A stretch of DNA of 64,000 nt from Janthinobacterium lividum (GTDB lineage Bacteria; Pseudomonadota; Gammaproteobacteria; Burkholderiales; Burkholderiaceae_D). The position numbers and the translations under genes are program-made. The notes under the pieces are model-generated. The model made no database searches. It was not told the DNA's origin and saw only the letters and a program-made list of their open reading frames with translations. The stretch is from assembly GCF_011601275.1 (NCBI RefSeq), contig NZ_JAAOLY010000012.1:62001-126000 (forward strand), written 5' to 3'. Below are positions 17,164-24,860 of this stretch, piece after piece (position 1 is the first letter of the stretch; every line of letters starts with the position of its first letter).

Positions 17164-19595
17164 TCTTCACGGGCCTGCGCATCGCGCTGGTGGGCCCGCT
17201 GCCGCCGCCGGCCGGCGGCATGGCGAATCAAACGGCGCAACTGGCGCGCAAGCTACGCGAGGACGGCGCGCAAGTGCAGCTGCTGGCCGTCAACGGCCCC
17301 ATGCTGCCGCCGTGGCTGGCGCGCATCCGCTACCTGCGCGCCGCGCTGCGCCTGCCCGCGCACCTGTGGCGCCTGTGGCGCGCCGCCAATACGGTCGACC
17401 TGTTCCACATCATGGCCAATTCCGGCTGGTCCTGGCATCTGCAGGCCGCCCCCGCGCTGTGGATCGCCAGCCTGAAAGGTAAACCTGCCCTGCTCAATTA
17501 CCGGGGCGGCGAAGCGGCCGCCTTTTTCGCCCGTTCGCCGCGCCTGGTGGCGTTCAGCCTGCGCCGCGCCAGCGCCATCGTCGTGCCGTCGGCCTACCTG
17601 GCCGGCGTCTTCGAGCAATATGGTCATACTGCCCACATCGTGCCGAACGTGCTGGACTTGCAGCGCTTTGCGCCGGCCGCGCCGCGTGCGCCTGGCGACG
17701 CCGGCCCGTGCATCCTCGTGGCGCGCCATCTGGAACAGCTGTACGACAATGCCAGCGCCGTGCGCGCCTTCGCCATCGTGCGCGAGGCGTTTCCCGCGGC
17801 GCGCCTGGTGCTGGCCGGGGGCGGGCCGCAGCGCGCGACGCTGGCGCGTCTGGCCAGATCGCTGGGCGTGAAAGATGCCGTGCGCTTCGCCGGCCCCGTC
17901 GACAACGCGGCCATGCCGGCGCTGTACCATGCCAGCGACATCGTCCTCAACCCCAGCCTGGCCGACAACATGCCCAATTCCGTGCTCGAAGCGCTGGCTT
18001 GCGGCATCCCCGTCGTCAGCACCAATGTGGGCGGCATCCCCGCGCTGCTGCAGGACGGCGTGACGGCCTTGCTGGTGCCGCCCGGCGATCCGGCCGCCAT
18101 GGCGCAGGCCATGCTGGCGCTGCTGCGCGACCCGCCGCGCGCGCACGCGCTGGCAGAGGCGGGCCTGGCGCACGCCGCCGCCTTCGGCTGGCCCGGTATC
18201 GCCCCCAGGCTGGCCGCCCATTACCGCCGCATCCGCGCCGCGCCGCGCCCCGGTGTCTACACGCGCTGCGTCGCCCGCTGGCTGTTTCCCCTGCATGAAT
18301 GGCTCAAGGGCCACCACAGCGCGCGCCTGCTGCGCCGGCTGGAGCGCTCGCAGTGGTGGAGCGCGGAGCAGCTGCAAGAGTGGCAGCTGGCGCGCCTGCG
18401 CGCGCTGCTGCGCCACGCGGGCGCGCACGTGCCCTACTACCGCGCCCTGTTCGCCCGCAGCGGTTTCAACCCTGAACAGGTGCGGCAACTGACCGATCTA
18501 TCGCGCCTGCCGCTGCTGCGCAAGCTTGACATCGCCAGTGCGCGCGACAGCTTCAAGTCCGCTCGCGCCGTGGGCTTGCGCCCGTTCGCCACGGGCGGCT
18601 CCAGCGGCGAGCCGCTGCAGTTTTTCCTGGGACGGCGCAGGGTCAGCCACGACATCGCCGCCAAGTGGCGTGCCACGCGCTGGTGGGGCGTCGATATCGG
18701 CGACCGCGAAGCCGTGCTGTGGGGTTCGCCCATCGAGCTGCATGCGCAGGATCGCCTGCGCCGCCTGCGCGACACGCTGCTGCGCACCACCCTGCTGCCC
18801 GCGTTCGCCATGTCTCCCGCGCGCCTGGACGGCTACGTGCGGCAATTGCGCCGCTGGCGCCCGCGCATGCTGTTCGGCTACCCGTCGGCCCTGTGCCGCA
18901 TCGCCAGCCATGCCGCGGCGCGCGACCTGCCGCTCGACGGCCTGGGCGTGAAAGTGGCGTTCGTCACGGCCGAACGCCTGTACGACGAGCAGCGCGCGCA
19001 GATCGCCGCCGCCTTCGGCTGCCCCGTCGCCAACGGCTACGGCGGGCGCGACGCGGGCTTCATCGCCCACGAATGCCCGGACGGCGGCATGCACATCACG
19101 GCCGAAGACATCATCGTGGAAATTGTTGATGGCCAAGGCCAGCCGCTGCCCCCAGGGGCCACCGGCGACATCGTCGTGACCCACCTGGCCACGCAGGACT
19201 ACCCCTTCATCCGCTACGCCACCGGCGACGTGGGCGCGCTGGGCACGCAGCCCTGCGCCTGCGGCCGCGGCCTGCCCCTGCTGCAGAAGATCGAAGGGCG
19301 CAGCACGGATTTCCTCACGGCCGCCGACGGTACCGTCATGCACGGCCTGGCCCTCGTCTACATCGTGCGCGAACTGCCGCAGGTGCGCAGTTTCAAGATC
19401 ATCCAAGAAACCCTGCTGCGCACGCGCGTGCTGCTCGTCTGCCTGCCGCGCCTGGACGACGCCACGCGCAGCGCCATCGTCAGCGGCTTCCGGGCCAGGC
19501 TGGGCGCGCGAGTGGATGTCAATATTGAGGAGGTCGACGAGATCGCGGCGGAGGCGTCGGGCAAGTACCGTTATGTGGTGAGCAAGGTCGAGTAG
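17160..19595 (+). CDS. fusion of a GT4 glycosyltransferase and a CapK/PaaK-like adenylating domain
   Basis: One uninterrupted 811-residue protein. Residues 1 to about 365 form a GT4 transferase ('VGPLPPPAGGMANQ', donor loop 'NPSLADNMPNSVLEALACG'). Residues from about 367 to the end form a CapK/phenylacetate-CoA-ligase-like domain. Its P-loop-like 'ATGGSSGEP' is near 477, with 'NGYGGRDAG' near 624 and 'YATGDVG' near 686, plus a 'PCACGRGLPL' Cys pair. CapK-type proteins occur in many capsule loci and are thought to activate a carboxylic acid as adenylate or CoA ester. In related loci the two activities are usually separate genes (recall, not searched). It is the last gene of the operon. A fusion by loss of a stop codon is likely, because the linker looks native and coding runs through. 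Confidence 0.85.
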   Translation: MIFTGLRIALVGPLPPPAGGMANQTAQLARKLREDGAQVQLLAVNGPMLPPWLARIRYLRAALRLPAHLWRLWRAANTVDLFHIMANSGWSWHLQAAPALWIASLKGKPALLNYRGGEAAAFFARSPRLVAFSLRRASAIVVPSAYLAGVFEQYGHTAHIVPNVLDLQRFAPAAPRAPGDAGPCILVARHLEQLYDNASAVRAFAIVREAFPAARLVLAGGGPQRATLARLARSLGVKDAVRFAGPVDNAAMPALYHASDIVLNPSLADNMPNSVLEALACGIPVVSTNVGGIPALLQDGVTALLVPPGDPAAMAQAMLALLRDPPRAHALAEAGLAHAAAFGWPGIAPRLAAHYRRIRAAPRPGVYTRCVARWLFPLHEWLKGHHSARLLRRLERSQWWSAEQLQEWQLARLRALLRHAGAHVPYYRALFARSGFNPEQVRQLTDLSRLPLLRKLDIASARDSFKSARAVGLRPFATGGSSGEPLQFFLGRRRVSHDIAAKWRATRWWGVDIGDREAVLWGSPIELHAQDRLRRLRDTLLRTTLLPAFAMSPARLDGYVRQLRRWRPRMLFGYPSALCRIASHAAARDLPLDGLGVKVAFVTAERLYDEQRAQIAAAFGCPVANGYGGRDAGFIAHECPDGGMHITAEDIIVEIVDGQGQPLPPGATGDIVVTHLATQDYPFIRYATGDVGALGTQPCACGRGLPLLQKIEGRSTDFLTAADGTVMHGLALVYIVRELPQVRSFKIIQETLLRTRVLLVCLPRLDDATRSAIVSGFRARLGARVDVNIEEVDEIAAEASGKYRYVVSKVE

Positions 19596-19716
19596 CAAGC
19601 GGCAAGGCGGCCTGCGGCCGGCTAGGCGCGTGCATGCAAGGTAGCCGATATGCATTCCCGCCGGCCTAAGTTCCGGCATTAATTGTCCAAAATCGCTAAC
19701 CCGCCAGGAAAGGCCA

Positions 19717-19737
19717 GCGGCAGCAGGCCGCTGCCGC
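19717..19737 (-). terminator. possible terminator hairpin after the SUKH-3 gene
   Basis: GCGGCAGC and GCTGCCGC form a perfect 8-bp stem with a 5-base loop directly after the SUKH-3 stop codon on the minus strand. Only a short T run follows, so the terminator strength is doubtful. The rest of the gap (19596-19737) between the end of the polysaccharide operon and this gene shows no other clear element. Confidence 0.4.
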
Positions 19738-20163
19738 CTAATACCCCGCCAGGGGTTTCCCCAAGCTTACACCGAGAAGCAATTTTTCCATGGCGACGGA
19801 AAAATCCGGACCAAGGTGGTACAGCTGGTCGTCGGGATCCGTAAAGGCATAAAAGCCATGGACACCGACAAAAACGATGATGTGGTCGTGATGGGCATTC
19901 GCCACCGCTTCCACGTCCCCAGTCTGATTCCGCCAACGGCGCAGTACAGCATTCGCCTCGGGCTTGAGGCCGTTAAAAAAACTGATATCGCCTTTCGCCA
20001 TCTCGATACCGGCACCAGTGCTCCCCACGTTCAAACCACCGAAGTCGCTCAAAATCGCAAGCGCCACCTGCCTGGGCGACTTTTGCGGACCACAATAACG
20101 ATCATGAGGAACCCATCCCGCCTGTTCAAAAATTGGGCGTATCTTTTCTGATAAAGCGAACAT
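19738..20163 (-). CDS. SUKH-3-like immunity protein
   Basis: The 141-residue protein runs from 'MFALSEKIRPIFEQAGW' to 'GVSLGKPLAGY'. The pattern 'VALAILSDFGGLNV' near residues 32-45 and a C-terminal 'GFYAFTDPDDQLYHLGPDF' fit the SUKH-3 fold, whose members neutralise contact-dependent or polymorphic toxins. No toxin gene is adjacent, so it is an orphan immunity gene or one captured by transfer. The start at 20163 follows AAGGAATAATGACAGG. The 29 extra codons upstream fall in a dispersed repeat (motif at 20222-20250) and are not counted. Confidence 0.65.
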   Translation of the reverse strand: MFALSEKIRPIFEQAGWVPHDRYCGPQKSPRQVALAILSDFGGLNVGSTGAGIEMAKGDISFFNGLKPEANAVLRRWRNQTGDVEAVANAHHDHIIVFVGVHGFYAFTDPDDQLYHLGPDFSVAMEKLLLGVSLGKPLAGY

Positions 20164-20221
20164 CCTGTCATTATTCCTTACTAATTTACAATTCGACGAG
20201 GGGCGACTAATGGCCAGGTGC

Positions 20222-20250
20222 AGCGTCCGCTTGCGCCCCAAAGCGGACAA
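20222..20250 (-). repeat. dispersed motif copy 1 with 8-bp inverted repeat
   Basis: This most diverged copy of the ~20-bp motif (plus-strand consensus GAAYGNCCGCTTYTGGCCGR) sits 58 bases upstream of the SUKH-3 start. Inside it, GTCCGCTT (20225-20232) and AAGCGGAC (20241-20248) form a perfect hairpin stem with an 8-base loop. Confidence 0.55.
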
Positions 20251-20302
20251 TGCCGTTACAGCTCGACGTCTGCCGGCGTAGGCCCGGACGAGACCTCTAC
20301 TG

Positions 20303-20671
20303 TTAAAGGTCTAGCTCATCTGAATTGATCGAAAATAGAAAGGGCGTGTTTGCATTCCCGGGGCGCCAACCAGAATCAAGGGCACTCCTAACTATAGAAG
20401 CGACGTGTACTGGGCGTATAGCTACGTAACTACCTGGCGATTCTATCACAGGGAAATCGACCCAAAAATCCCGTGTCAACCAACCTGTCGCTTTTAACAC
20501 CTGGCCCCGCCCGGCGGCAATTTGAACGGTCAGATTTAGGCGGAACAGTCCCTCACTGCGAGTGCGTGAGTTCGAAATGATGTAGCGGAAATGCTCGCCA
20601 TCAACTACCAATGGGCGACTATGTTTTTTTGGAAGCGTCATGCGCAGGGCCTCTAGAAAATCCTCCCGCAT
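20303..20671 (-). CDS. unknown small protein
   Basis: I do not recognise this 122-residue protein (start taken at 'MREDFLEALRM'; an in-frame ATG at 20722 lies in a repeat copy). It has a basic N-terminus, a central strand-rich part ('FRLNLTVQIAAGRGQVL') and a C-terminal 'IVRSALDSGWRPGNANTPFLFSI' helix-strand end. There are no membrane segments and no Cys motif. Base composition is lower in GC than the exopolysaccharide genes. It lies in the line of single minus-strand genes, each preceded by the shared motif, and sits next to an immunity gene, so an immunity or defence role is possible but unsupported. No convincing ribosome site was found. Confidence 0.55.
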   Translation of the reverse strand: MREDFLEALRMTLPKKHSRPLVVDGEHFRYIISNSRTRSEGLFRLNLTVQIAAGRGQVLKATGWLTRDFWVDFPVIESPGSYVAIRPVHVASIVRSALDSGWRPGNANTPFLFSINSDELDL

Positions 20672-20692
20672 CGGGAAAACATTTTTGCGAAT

Positions 20693-20747
20693 GGATGTCG
20701 GCTCTTGGCCGGTTGCAGTCATAGGGAGAACGGCTGCTTCTGGCCGA
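20693..20747 (-). repeat. dispersed motif copies 2a and 2b in tandem
   Basis: Two 20-bp copies (20693-20711 and 20728-20747) lie in the same orientation 21 bases upstream of the unknown gene's chosen start. They share the core CTTNTGGCCG with the other copies. The first codons of the longer open frame of the unknown gene are made of this repeat. Confidence 0.6.
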
Positions 20748-20884
20748 TTTTACGCGGTCGTACGGCCGGTGCCATTGGTACTTGGCGCCAAGAATCCACC
20801 ACTTGTCTCAGGCCGCCACCATAGCAACGCTTCGGATGCATAAACCGCTGCTTACTACAGCTACACGTAGTACGGCAGCCGCTC

Positions 20885-21928
20885 CTATGGCGTCAACTCG
20901 CTCGACTTTGCCCGCAAGCGCGCAGCGTACACCGGATCGGTGCTCGCCGCTGCTAATTTTTCAAGCGCCAATTTGTGTGCCGTCACGAGTGTTTGGCTAC
21001 TTGGCACGCTGATATCGGGCGTGACGCCAACGCCTTCCCAGTTAGTCTTCGTAATGGGATTGATGGCGCGCCCATTGGGGATGAATGCGGCGAAGTATGG
21101 ACTCAGTTCTCGCATTCGCCCCGGATTGGCACCTCCGCCAGTCACCTCACCCACCAGCGTCGCACGCTTCAGTTGCTGGAGATTGTAGCTGAACTCCTCT
21201 CCGGCAGAGAAGGTACGCGGACCGATCAGCACGTAGACCGCATTTTGTTGACCGTAGTGCTTTCCAGGAACGCTAATATCTGTCCAGAACTCAGCAATGC
21301 GGTCGCCATCGCGCCAATACAGATCATTAAGATGGGTGCGCTGGTCGAACAGGTAGCTACTCAGAAAGGCGACGCCAGCCGGGTCCCCACCGCCATTGTT
21401 GCGTACATCGACGATGAGAGCGTCGCAGTCTGCCAGCTGCATCATTGCTGCGGTGATCGCCGGCGCAGCCTCACTAATGCGGTCAAAGCCGTGTACGTCG
21501 AGATAGCCTACGTTACCTGCGAGAATCTCAATCTTCGCGATGCCATAGCCACGAGCAACCATCTGCTTGAGCATTTCTTCCCGCTGTTCCGGCGCCGGCG
21601 AACTTGTGATAGAACGCGGTGTTTCACTGGCCTTCACACTCAGGTGCTTATCGTGACCAGCCTCACGGAGGTCGGCGGTAAGCAAGTTGGCAAATACTTC
21701 CGCATCAGTGATGCTGTCGTAGCCGCCGCGCTTTTGCTTGGCACGCAAAGTCGTACCGATTCTTGCCGCCACTTCTGGAAACACGTAATAGTCATTCAAC
21801 TGCTTGAGCAGCACGTCGATGACACTCTGGCGTACAGTGGCATCGATGGAGAGAGCTTCTGCATGAGCGGCCACCTGTAAAGAACAAATAGCGAGCAAAG
21901 AAGCCGCTGCAGCGTGGAACCGTGCCAT
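20885..21928 (-). CDS. secreted S41-family (tail-specific/IRBP-like) peptidase
   Basis: The 347-residue protein has a signal peptide (1 to about 23, 'SLLAICSLQVAAHA'). An N-terminal three-helix IRBP-like part includes 'LNDYYVFPEVAARI'. The S41 core has 'GNVGYLDVHGFDR' and 'ALIVDVRNNGGGDP', the putative nucleophile Ser in 'GPRTFSAGEEFSY', and 'ITKTNWEGVGVTPDI' at the end. It should be an exported or periplasmic serine peptidase of the variety without a PDZ domain. The start at 21928 is set by the signal peptide and by the GAGGA ribosome site. It is a lone gene in the accessory stretch. Substrate unknown. Confidence 0.85.
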   Translation of the reverse strand: MARFHAAAASLLAICSLQVAAHAEALSIDATVRQSVIDVLLKQLNDYYVFPEVAARIGTTLRAKQKRGGYDSITDAEVFANLLTADLREAGHDKHLSVKASETPRSITSSPAPEQREEMLKQMVARGYGIAKIEILAGNVGYLDVHGFDRISEAAPAITAAMMQLADCDALIVDVRNNGGGDPAGVAFLSSYLFDQRTHLNDLYWRDGDRIAEFWTDISVPGKHYGQQNAVYVLIGPRTFSAGEEFSYNLQQLKRATLVGEVTGGGANPGRMRELSPYFAAFIPNGRAINPITKTNWEGVGVTPDISVPSSQTLVTAHKLALEKLAAASTDPVYAARLRAKSSELTP

Positions 21929-22040
21929 CGATTTTTCCTCGAATATATTAGTACATCGCTTGAATTGAAAACTATGCTCCATTGAGGACAGTTTGATCTG
22001 ACGGCTACCGCCACACCGGCGCTATCACTTACGCAAACTT

Positions 22041-22060
22041 GAACGGCCGCTATTGGCCGA
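22041..22060 (-). repeat. dispersed motif copy 3
   Basis: A 20-bp copy matching the consensus at nearly all positions, 112 bases upstream of the S41 peptidase start. The surrounding gap (21929-22139) shows no confident gene; a longer open frame there on the minus strand looks like non-coding sequence. Confidence 0.6.
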
Positions 22061-22139
22061 TCCCTGCCGATTGTACTCGACAGTACGCTGCTGATAACGA
22101 CTAGGACAGTTGCGCCGCACAACAAAGCGCCGCTTAGGG

Positions 22140-22685
22140 CTATGCACGCATGCCGATCCAAATGACTACCTCGGTGGCGCTTTGGACGACGGGTGACAAG
22201 ACCCGCGACCATAACGAGTCATCGGTCACATGGGCAGCCGAGTCATCATGATGTTGCTGCTCGTCAAGGACGATCGATTCAATAGTCCTCGCCGCTTCGT
22301 CGTCCTTTTCACGCAGCGCATCTATCTGCCGCCGGAGATGACCGAGCACAACGCGCTCGACCGCGACAGTTGTCGCAGCGATGGCTCGGCGGCCAAAGGC
22401 GCCCGTGACGAGTCCGAGAGCAAAGCCGCCTATCCCGCATAGCCAATAGCTCTTGCATTGAGGCCGTCCACGGCGCTGTAGTTCGGCCCAGAATACGGAG
22501 CGGTGTCGTTCCTCATCAGCCTTGTAGCCGGCAAGCTCAGCGACTAAACCCGGCGCCGTGAGCCGGGCCAGGAAAATCTGTCCTGCATAGATGTGAACCG
22601 CGCCGTTCTCGCCGGCGTGGTCGACTTTCAGCATGCGGGCAGCTAGTTCGTCTAGGTCCCATGCACTGCTCGCGTTGGATAGCAT
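22140..22685 (-). CDS. COQ7-like (demethoxyubiquinone hydroxylase family) di-iron protein
   Basis: The 181-residue protein shows the ferritin-like di-iron ligands of COQ7: 'DHAGENGAVHIYAGQ' near 22-36, 'DEERHR' near 58 and 'DEQQHHDD' near 141. COQ7 enzymes hydroxylate a ubiquinone precursor at the membrane. A hydrophobic helix pair near 80-105 ('GIGGFALGLVTGAFGRRAIA') fits membrane contact. The gene stands alone in an accessory stretch rather than with ubiquinone genes, so it may be an extra copy. The start is fixed by the repeat copy 36 bases upstream and by the conserved N-terminus. Confidence 0.8.
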   Translation of the reverse strand: MLSNASSAWDLDELAARMLKVDHAGENGAVHIYAGQIFLARLTAPGLVAELAGYKADEERHRSVFWAELQRRGRPQCKSYWLCGIGGFALGLVTGAFGRRAIAATTVAVERVVLGHLRRQIDALREKDDEAARTIESIVLDEQQHHDDSAAHVTDDSLWSRVLSPVVQSATEVVIWIGMRA

Positions 22686-22721
22686 CGTGAGCTTTCTATC
22701 AATACGGAACGGCGATAAATT

Positions 22722-22741
22722 GAATGACCGCTTCTGGCCGG
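22722..22741 (-). repeat. dispersed motif copy 4
   Basis: A 20-bp copy 36 bases upstream of the COQ7-like gene, same orientation as the others (GAATGACCGCTTCTGGCCGG on plus). Confidence 0.6.
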
Positions 22742-22781
22742 CTGCCGCCGCTTCCGAGCAGGTACGCTGATCGGAATTCTC

Positions 22782-23261
22782 TCAGACCTTTTGAAGTAGT
22801 AAATCGTAACCTACAAACTCACATTTCCAGTCCCCATAGACAGCTGTCAGGCCACACTGAGGGCACCGGCATCCTAAGTACAACCACCGAACGTCTTCGG
22901 AATTCGCGTATAGCGAAACGCCAACCGTAATTTCCAAATTATCGTTCTCGCATGGACAGCCGCATTCTTCGAGTTTCGCATCATCAAGATAATCGCCACT
23001 GTCTGCAATTGCGTGCTGAATGCCACATTTTGAGCAACGACGAACAGCGGCGCCTTCGTTGTCGTCCAACGATAGTTGAAACTCACGATTGCCACAACTG
23101 CATATAGCATCTGCAAAATATTGAGCAGAGTATCCGTTGCGCTTGCTATAGCGCAGAACTTCTCCGCGAATGTCTTCCTGACTATGTCCGTACCAGTATT
23201 TCCCCCGTTGGTTAAGCACTCTATCCACCTCCTTAGATATTTTTTCGCAACTGGACAACAT
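22782..23261 (-). CDS. unknown protein with three zinc-ribbon-like Cys clusters
   Basis: The function of this 159-residue protein is not recognised. Cys pairs occur at 'CSCGN' (near 54), 'CSKCG' (near 76), 'CGCPC' (near 99) and 'CRCPQCG' (near 131), suggesting two zinc-binding ribbons. The N-terminal 50 residues look helical and charged. It is soluble, without a signal peptide, and clearly lower in GC than the window average, so it is probably acquired. The ribosome site AGGAGG lies a few bases upstream of the 23261 start. Confidence 0.6.
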   Translation of the reverse strand: MLSSCEKISKEVDRVLNQRGKYWYGHSQEDIRGEVLRYSKRNGYSAQYFADAICSCGNREFQLSLDDNEGAAVRRCSKCGIQHAIADSGDYLDDAKLEECGCPCENDNLEITVGVSLYANSEDVRWLYLGCRCPQCGLTAVYGDWKCEFVGYDLLLQKV

Positions 23262-23288
23262 TTTGCATATGAGTCATAGCTGCTACGT

Positions 23289-23308
23289 GACTGTCCGCAT
23301 TTGGCCGA
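23289..23308 (-). repeat. dispersed motif copy 5
   Basis: A 20-bp copy 27 bases upstream of the zinc-ribbon gene. On the minus strand it is preceded by GTTATCATTAGGCGC, which loosely recalls recombination-site cores of integron cassettes. Confidence 0.55.
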
Positions 23309-23364
23309 ACTCTGCAGTAGCGCCTAATGATAACATGTTGCCAATCTGGAAAATACGTAGCATT

Positions 23365-23526
23365 TCATATGCCTTGCGGGGCGGCGGCAAGAACATCTAC
23401 ATCATGGTCGTCAGCAACGGCGACCTCCAGTGACTGTCGGTTAAGAGAAATGGTGTCCGGATTCAAATGCCATTGGGTGTCCAGTTTGGTGTAAGAATCG
23501 GTGCCCGGCTTGATGAGAATATTCAT
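23365..23526 (-). pseudogene. short open frame, possible remnant of a larger gene
   Basis: A 53-codon frame begins 'MNILIKPGTDSYTKLDTQWH', and its composition looks like real protein ('RQSLEVAVADDHDVDVLAAA'). It has no ribosome site. The frame is closed upstream by a TAG (11 codons before the ATG), so it may be the 3' piece of a decayed gene. No family recognised. It is the only coding-like content I see in the 351-base gap 23262-23612. Confidence 0.3.
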
Positions 23527-23612
23527 CGGTACGCCGATGACGGTGGCTATGGCCTAATTCCATCGGGGGTAAGGGGGTATTACACTCTCAGTTTATTTGT
23601 GCAATAAAGCCA

Positions 23613-23918
23613 TTATTTACGGTCCTTTTTTTGGTTTTGCATTCTCTTGTGATCCAGGAAGGTTATCCACAATGCAAATATTGTTGCGTAAAATAAGATT
23701 GCCCGTCCGACATTTCTTTTGTGAAATGGAACTCCGGTAAAAAAGCCGCCAACGCGATCAAGAAAATCCATTATCCTGAAGAAAAATGGTTCCTTATTCC
23801 CGTTAGGACCTAGCACAAGAAATCCTGAAGAAAGGTCCAGCAGGTAATAAACGAAGGCAAATGCGATAAAACTGCCAACAAATGTTATTAAAATGGAAAT
23901 GCATTGATTCAATTTCAT
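23613..23918 (-). CDS. small membrane protein of unknown function
   Basis: The 101-residue protein starts at 'MKLNQCISILITFVG' (23918). It has one membrane helix at about 5-28 and another at about 78-95 ('AILFYATIFALWITF'), and a basic C-terminus 'HKRMQNQKKDRK'. AT-rich compared with neighbours. No family recognised. The longer frame upstream from 24023 is not protein-like. The gene is in line with the other minus-strand accessory genes. Confidence 0.5.
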   Translation of the reverse strand: MKLNQCISILITFVGSFIAFAFVYYLLDLSSGFLVLGPNGNKEPFFFRIMDFLDRVGGFFTGVPFHKRNVGRAILFYATIFALWITFLDHKRMQNQKKDRK

Positions 23919-24048
23919 CGTCGATTTTTTGCGCAGCACCTCGGCCTTCATGCCGTGGAGGCGAAGCGGAAACCCGCTGCGGTGGCTTGCCTGTCGCTCC
24001 GTTGTTGCCACCAGTAAATACACAAATCAGTCTGCACACTGGGTAAGT

Positions 24049-24091
24049 CTGCTATGCTGGCCGAACCCGGCCGTTCGGACCAGCATAGCAG
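24049..24091. repeat. long imperfect palindrome (12 + 6 bp stem)
   Basis: CTGCTATGCTGG (24049-24060) pairs perfectly with CCAGCATAGCAG (24080-24091). Inside it CCGAAC (24061-24066) pairs with GTTCGG (24073-24078) around a CCGGCC loop, with one bulged A at 24079. The 18-bp stem is the strongest hairpin noticed in the window and lies in a gene-free 250-base stretch (23919-24168). It could be a transcription stop, a REP-like element or a recombination site. Confidence 0.75.
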
Positions 24092-24168
24092 GTTGTCGGA
24101 TGGAAAATCTAGCACGCCCTACGACAGACCAGTTTCGACCAAAACCACCATCGCGCTTCTGAATAGCA

Positions 24169-24327
24169 TTAGTTCGTTCCTGACTCTTGATAAACTGGAC
24201 TAGCGCTCCTCGGCTCAAAAATTTCCCTGCCATGATTTTCCTCTAGAGTCATGGCCGCGCCATTGCGCCGGGCCGGGAAAGAACGAATATCTCGCAGATC
24301 GGCCATAGCGTCAGCGAACTTTTCCAT
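24169..24327 (-). CDS. possible small protein downstream of mepB-like gene
   Basis: A 52-codon frame starts 'MEKFADAMADLRDIRSF' directly after a strong ribosome site (GGGAAGGAAG, 7-base spacing). It lies 65 bases after the MepB-like gene on the same strand. The product is charged and soluble with no known motif. It is kept because of the ribosome site, with low confidence. Confidence 0.35.
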   Translation of the reverse strand: MEKFADAMADLRDIRSFPARRNGAAMTLEENHGREIFEPRSASPVYQESGTN

Positions 24328-24392
24328 CAAAAAACTTCCTTCCCGCATTTTAATCCGCTTCAATATGTGCACCTGCCCTTTGAACGGCAACC

Positions 24393-24860
24393 TCAGCCGG
24401 TGTCCAGCAGCCGTGTCAGCCGAGACTGATCGCCAGCAGGCACAAAGCACGCAGTTTGCCAGCGCTGCGTGCGCTGCGCCTGTGCGGACTCGGGGGCGCA
24501 CCACGGCGGGTACACGCGCAGCGCGCGCTTGCCGCCGGTGCTGGCGCGCGACATCAGTCCCCGTTCGAGCATCACGCTGCGCGGGAAGATGAAAAAACCG
24601 TGCCTCGCGCCATCGTCGTCGACGGCGATGACGACGACATCGACGGGGTCCGCTTCATCCAGCGGGGCGATGTCGGCGTCGGGATGGGGGCGCTTCCAGA
24701 CTGTGACGAACTGGCCGGTTTTCGTCGGCGTGGTTTTGGCCACGCGCAAGACCAGGCGCTTGCCGCGCAGTTTGGTGCGGCAAGCGCCGTATTCCGCGCT
24801 CTCCGCTTCCGGCACGGGCGCTTGCGGCAAGCCCAGGAAGGCCCAGGGACTGCCCTTCAT
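24393..24860 (-). CDS. MepB family protein
   Basis: The 155-residue protein matches the MepB family of unknown biochemical role, named from a gene beside a multidrug efflux gene in Staphylococcus. Signature stretches are 'ESAEYGACRTKL', 'RVAKTTPTKTGQFVTVWKR' and 'GFFIFPRSVMLERGLMS' followed by 'GKRALRVYPPW'. The start at 24860 overlaps the stop of the upstream gene (ATGA), so the pair is an operon. Length is usual for the family. Confidence 0.85.
   Translation of the reverse strand: MKGSPWAFLGLPQAPVPEAESAEYGACRTKLRGKRLVLRVAKTTPTKTGQFVTVWKRPHPDADIAPLDEADPVDVVVIAVDDDGARHGFFIFPRSVMLERGLMSRASTGGKRALRVYPPWCAPESAQAQRTQRWQTACFVPAGDQSRLTRLLDTG

Noticed and set aside
22086-22212. Small hydrophobic open frame upstream of the S41 gene on minus
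   Set aside because: It runs over a repeat copy and lies antisense-free but without ribosome site or clear end; not enough to call a gene.
23289-23335. True integron attC site at motif copy 5
   Set aside because: Only a loose core resemblance; no complete paired boxes and no integrase gene in the window, so it is reported only as a hypothesis.
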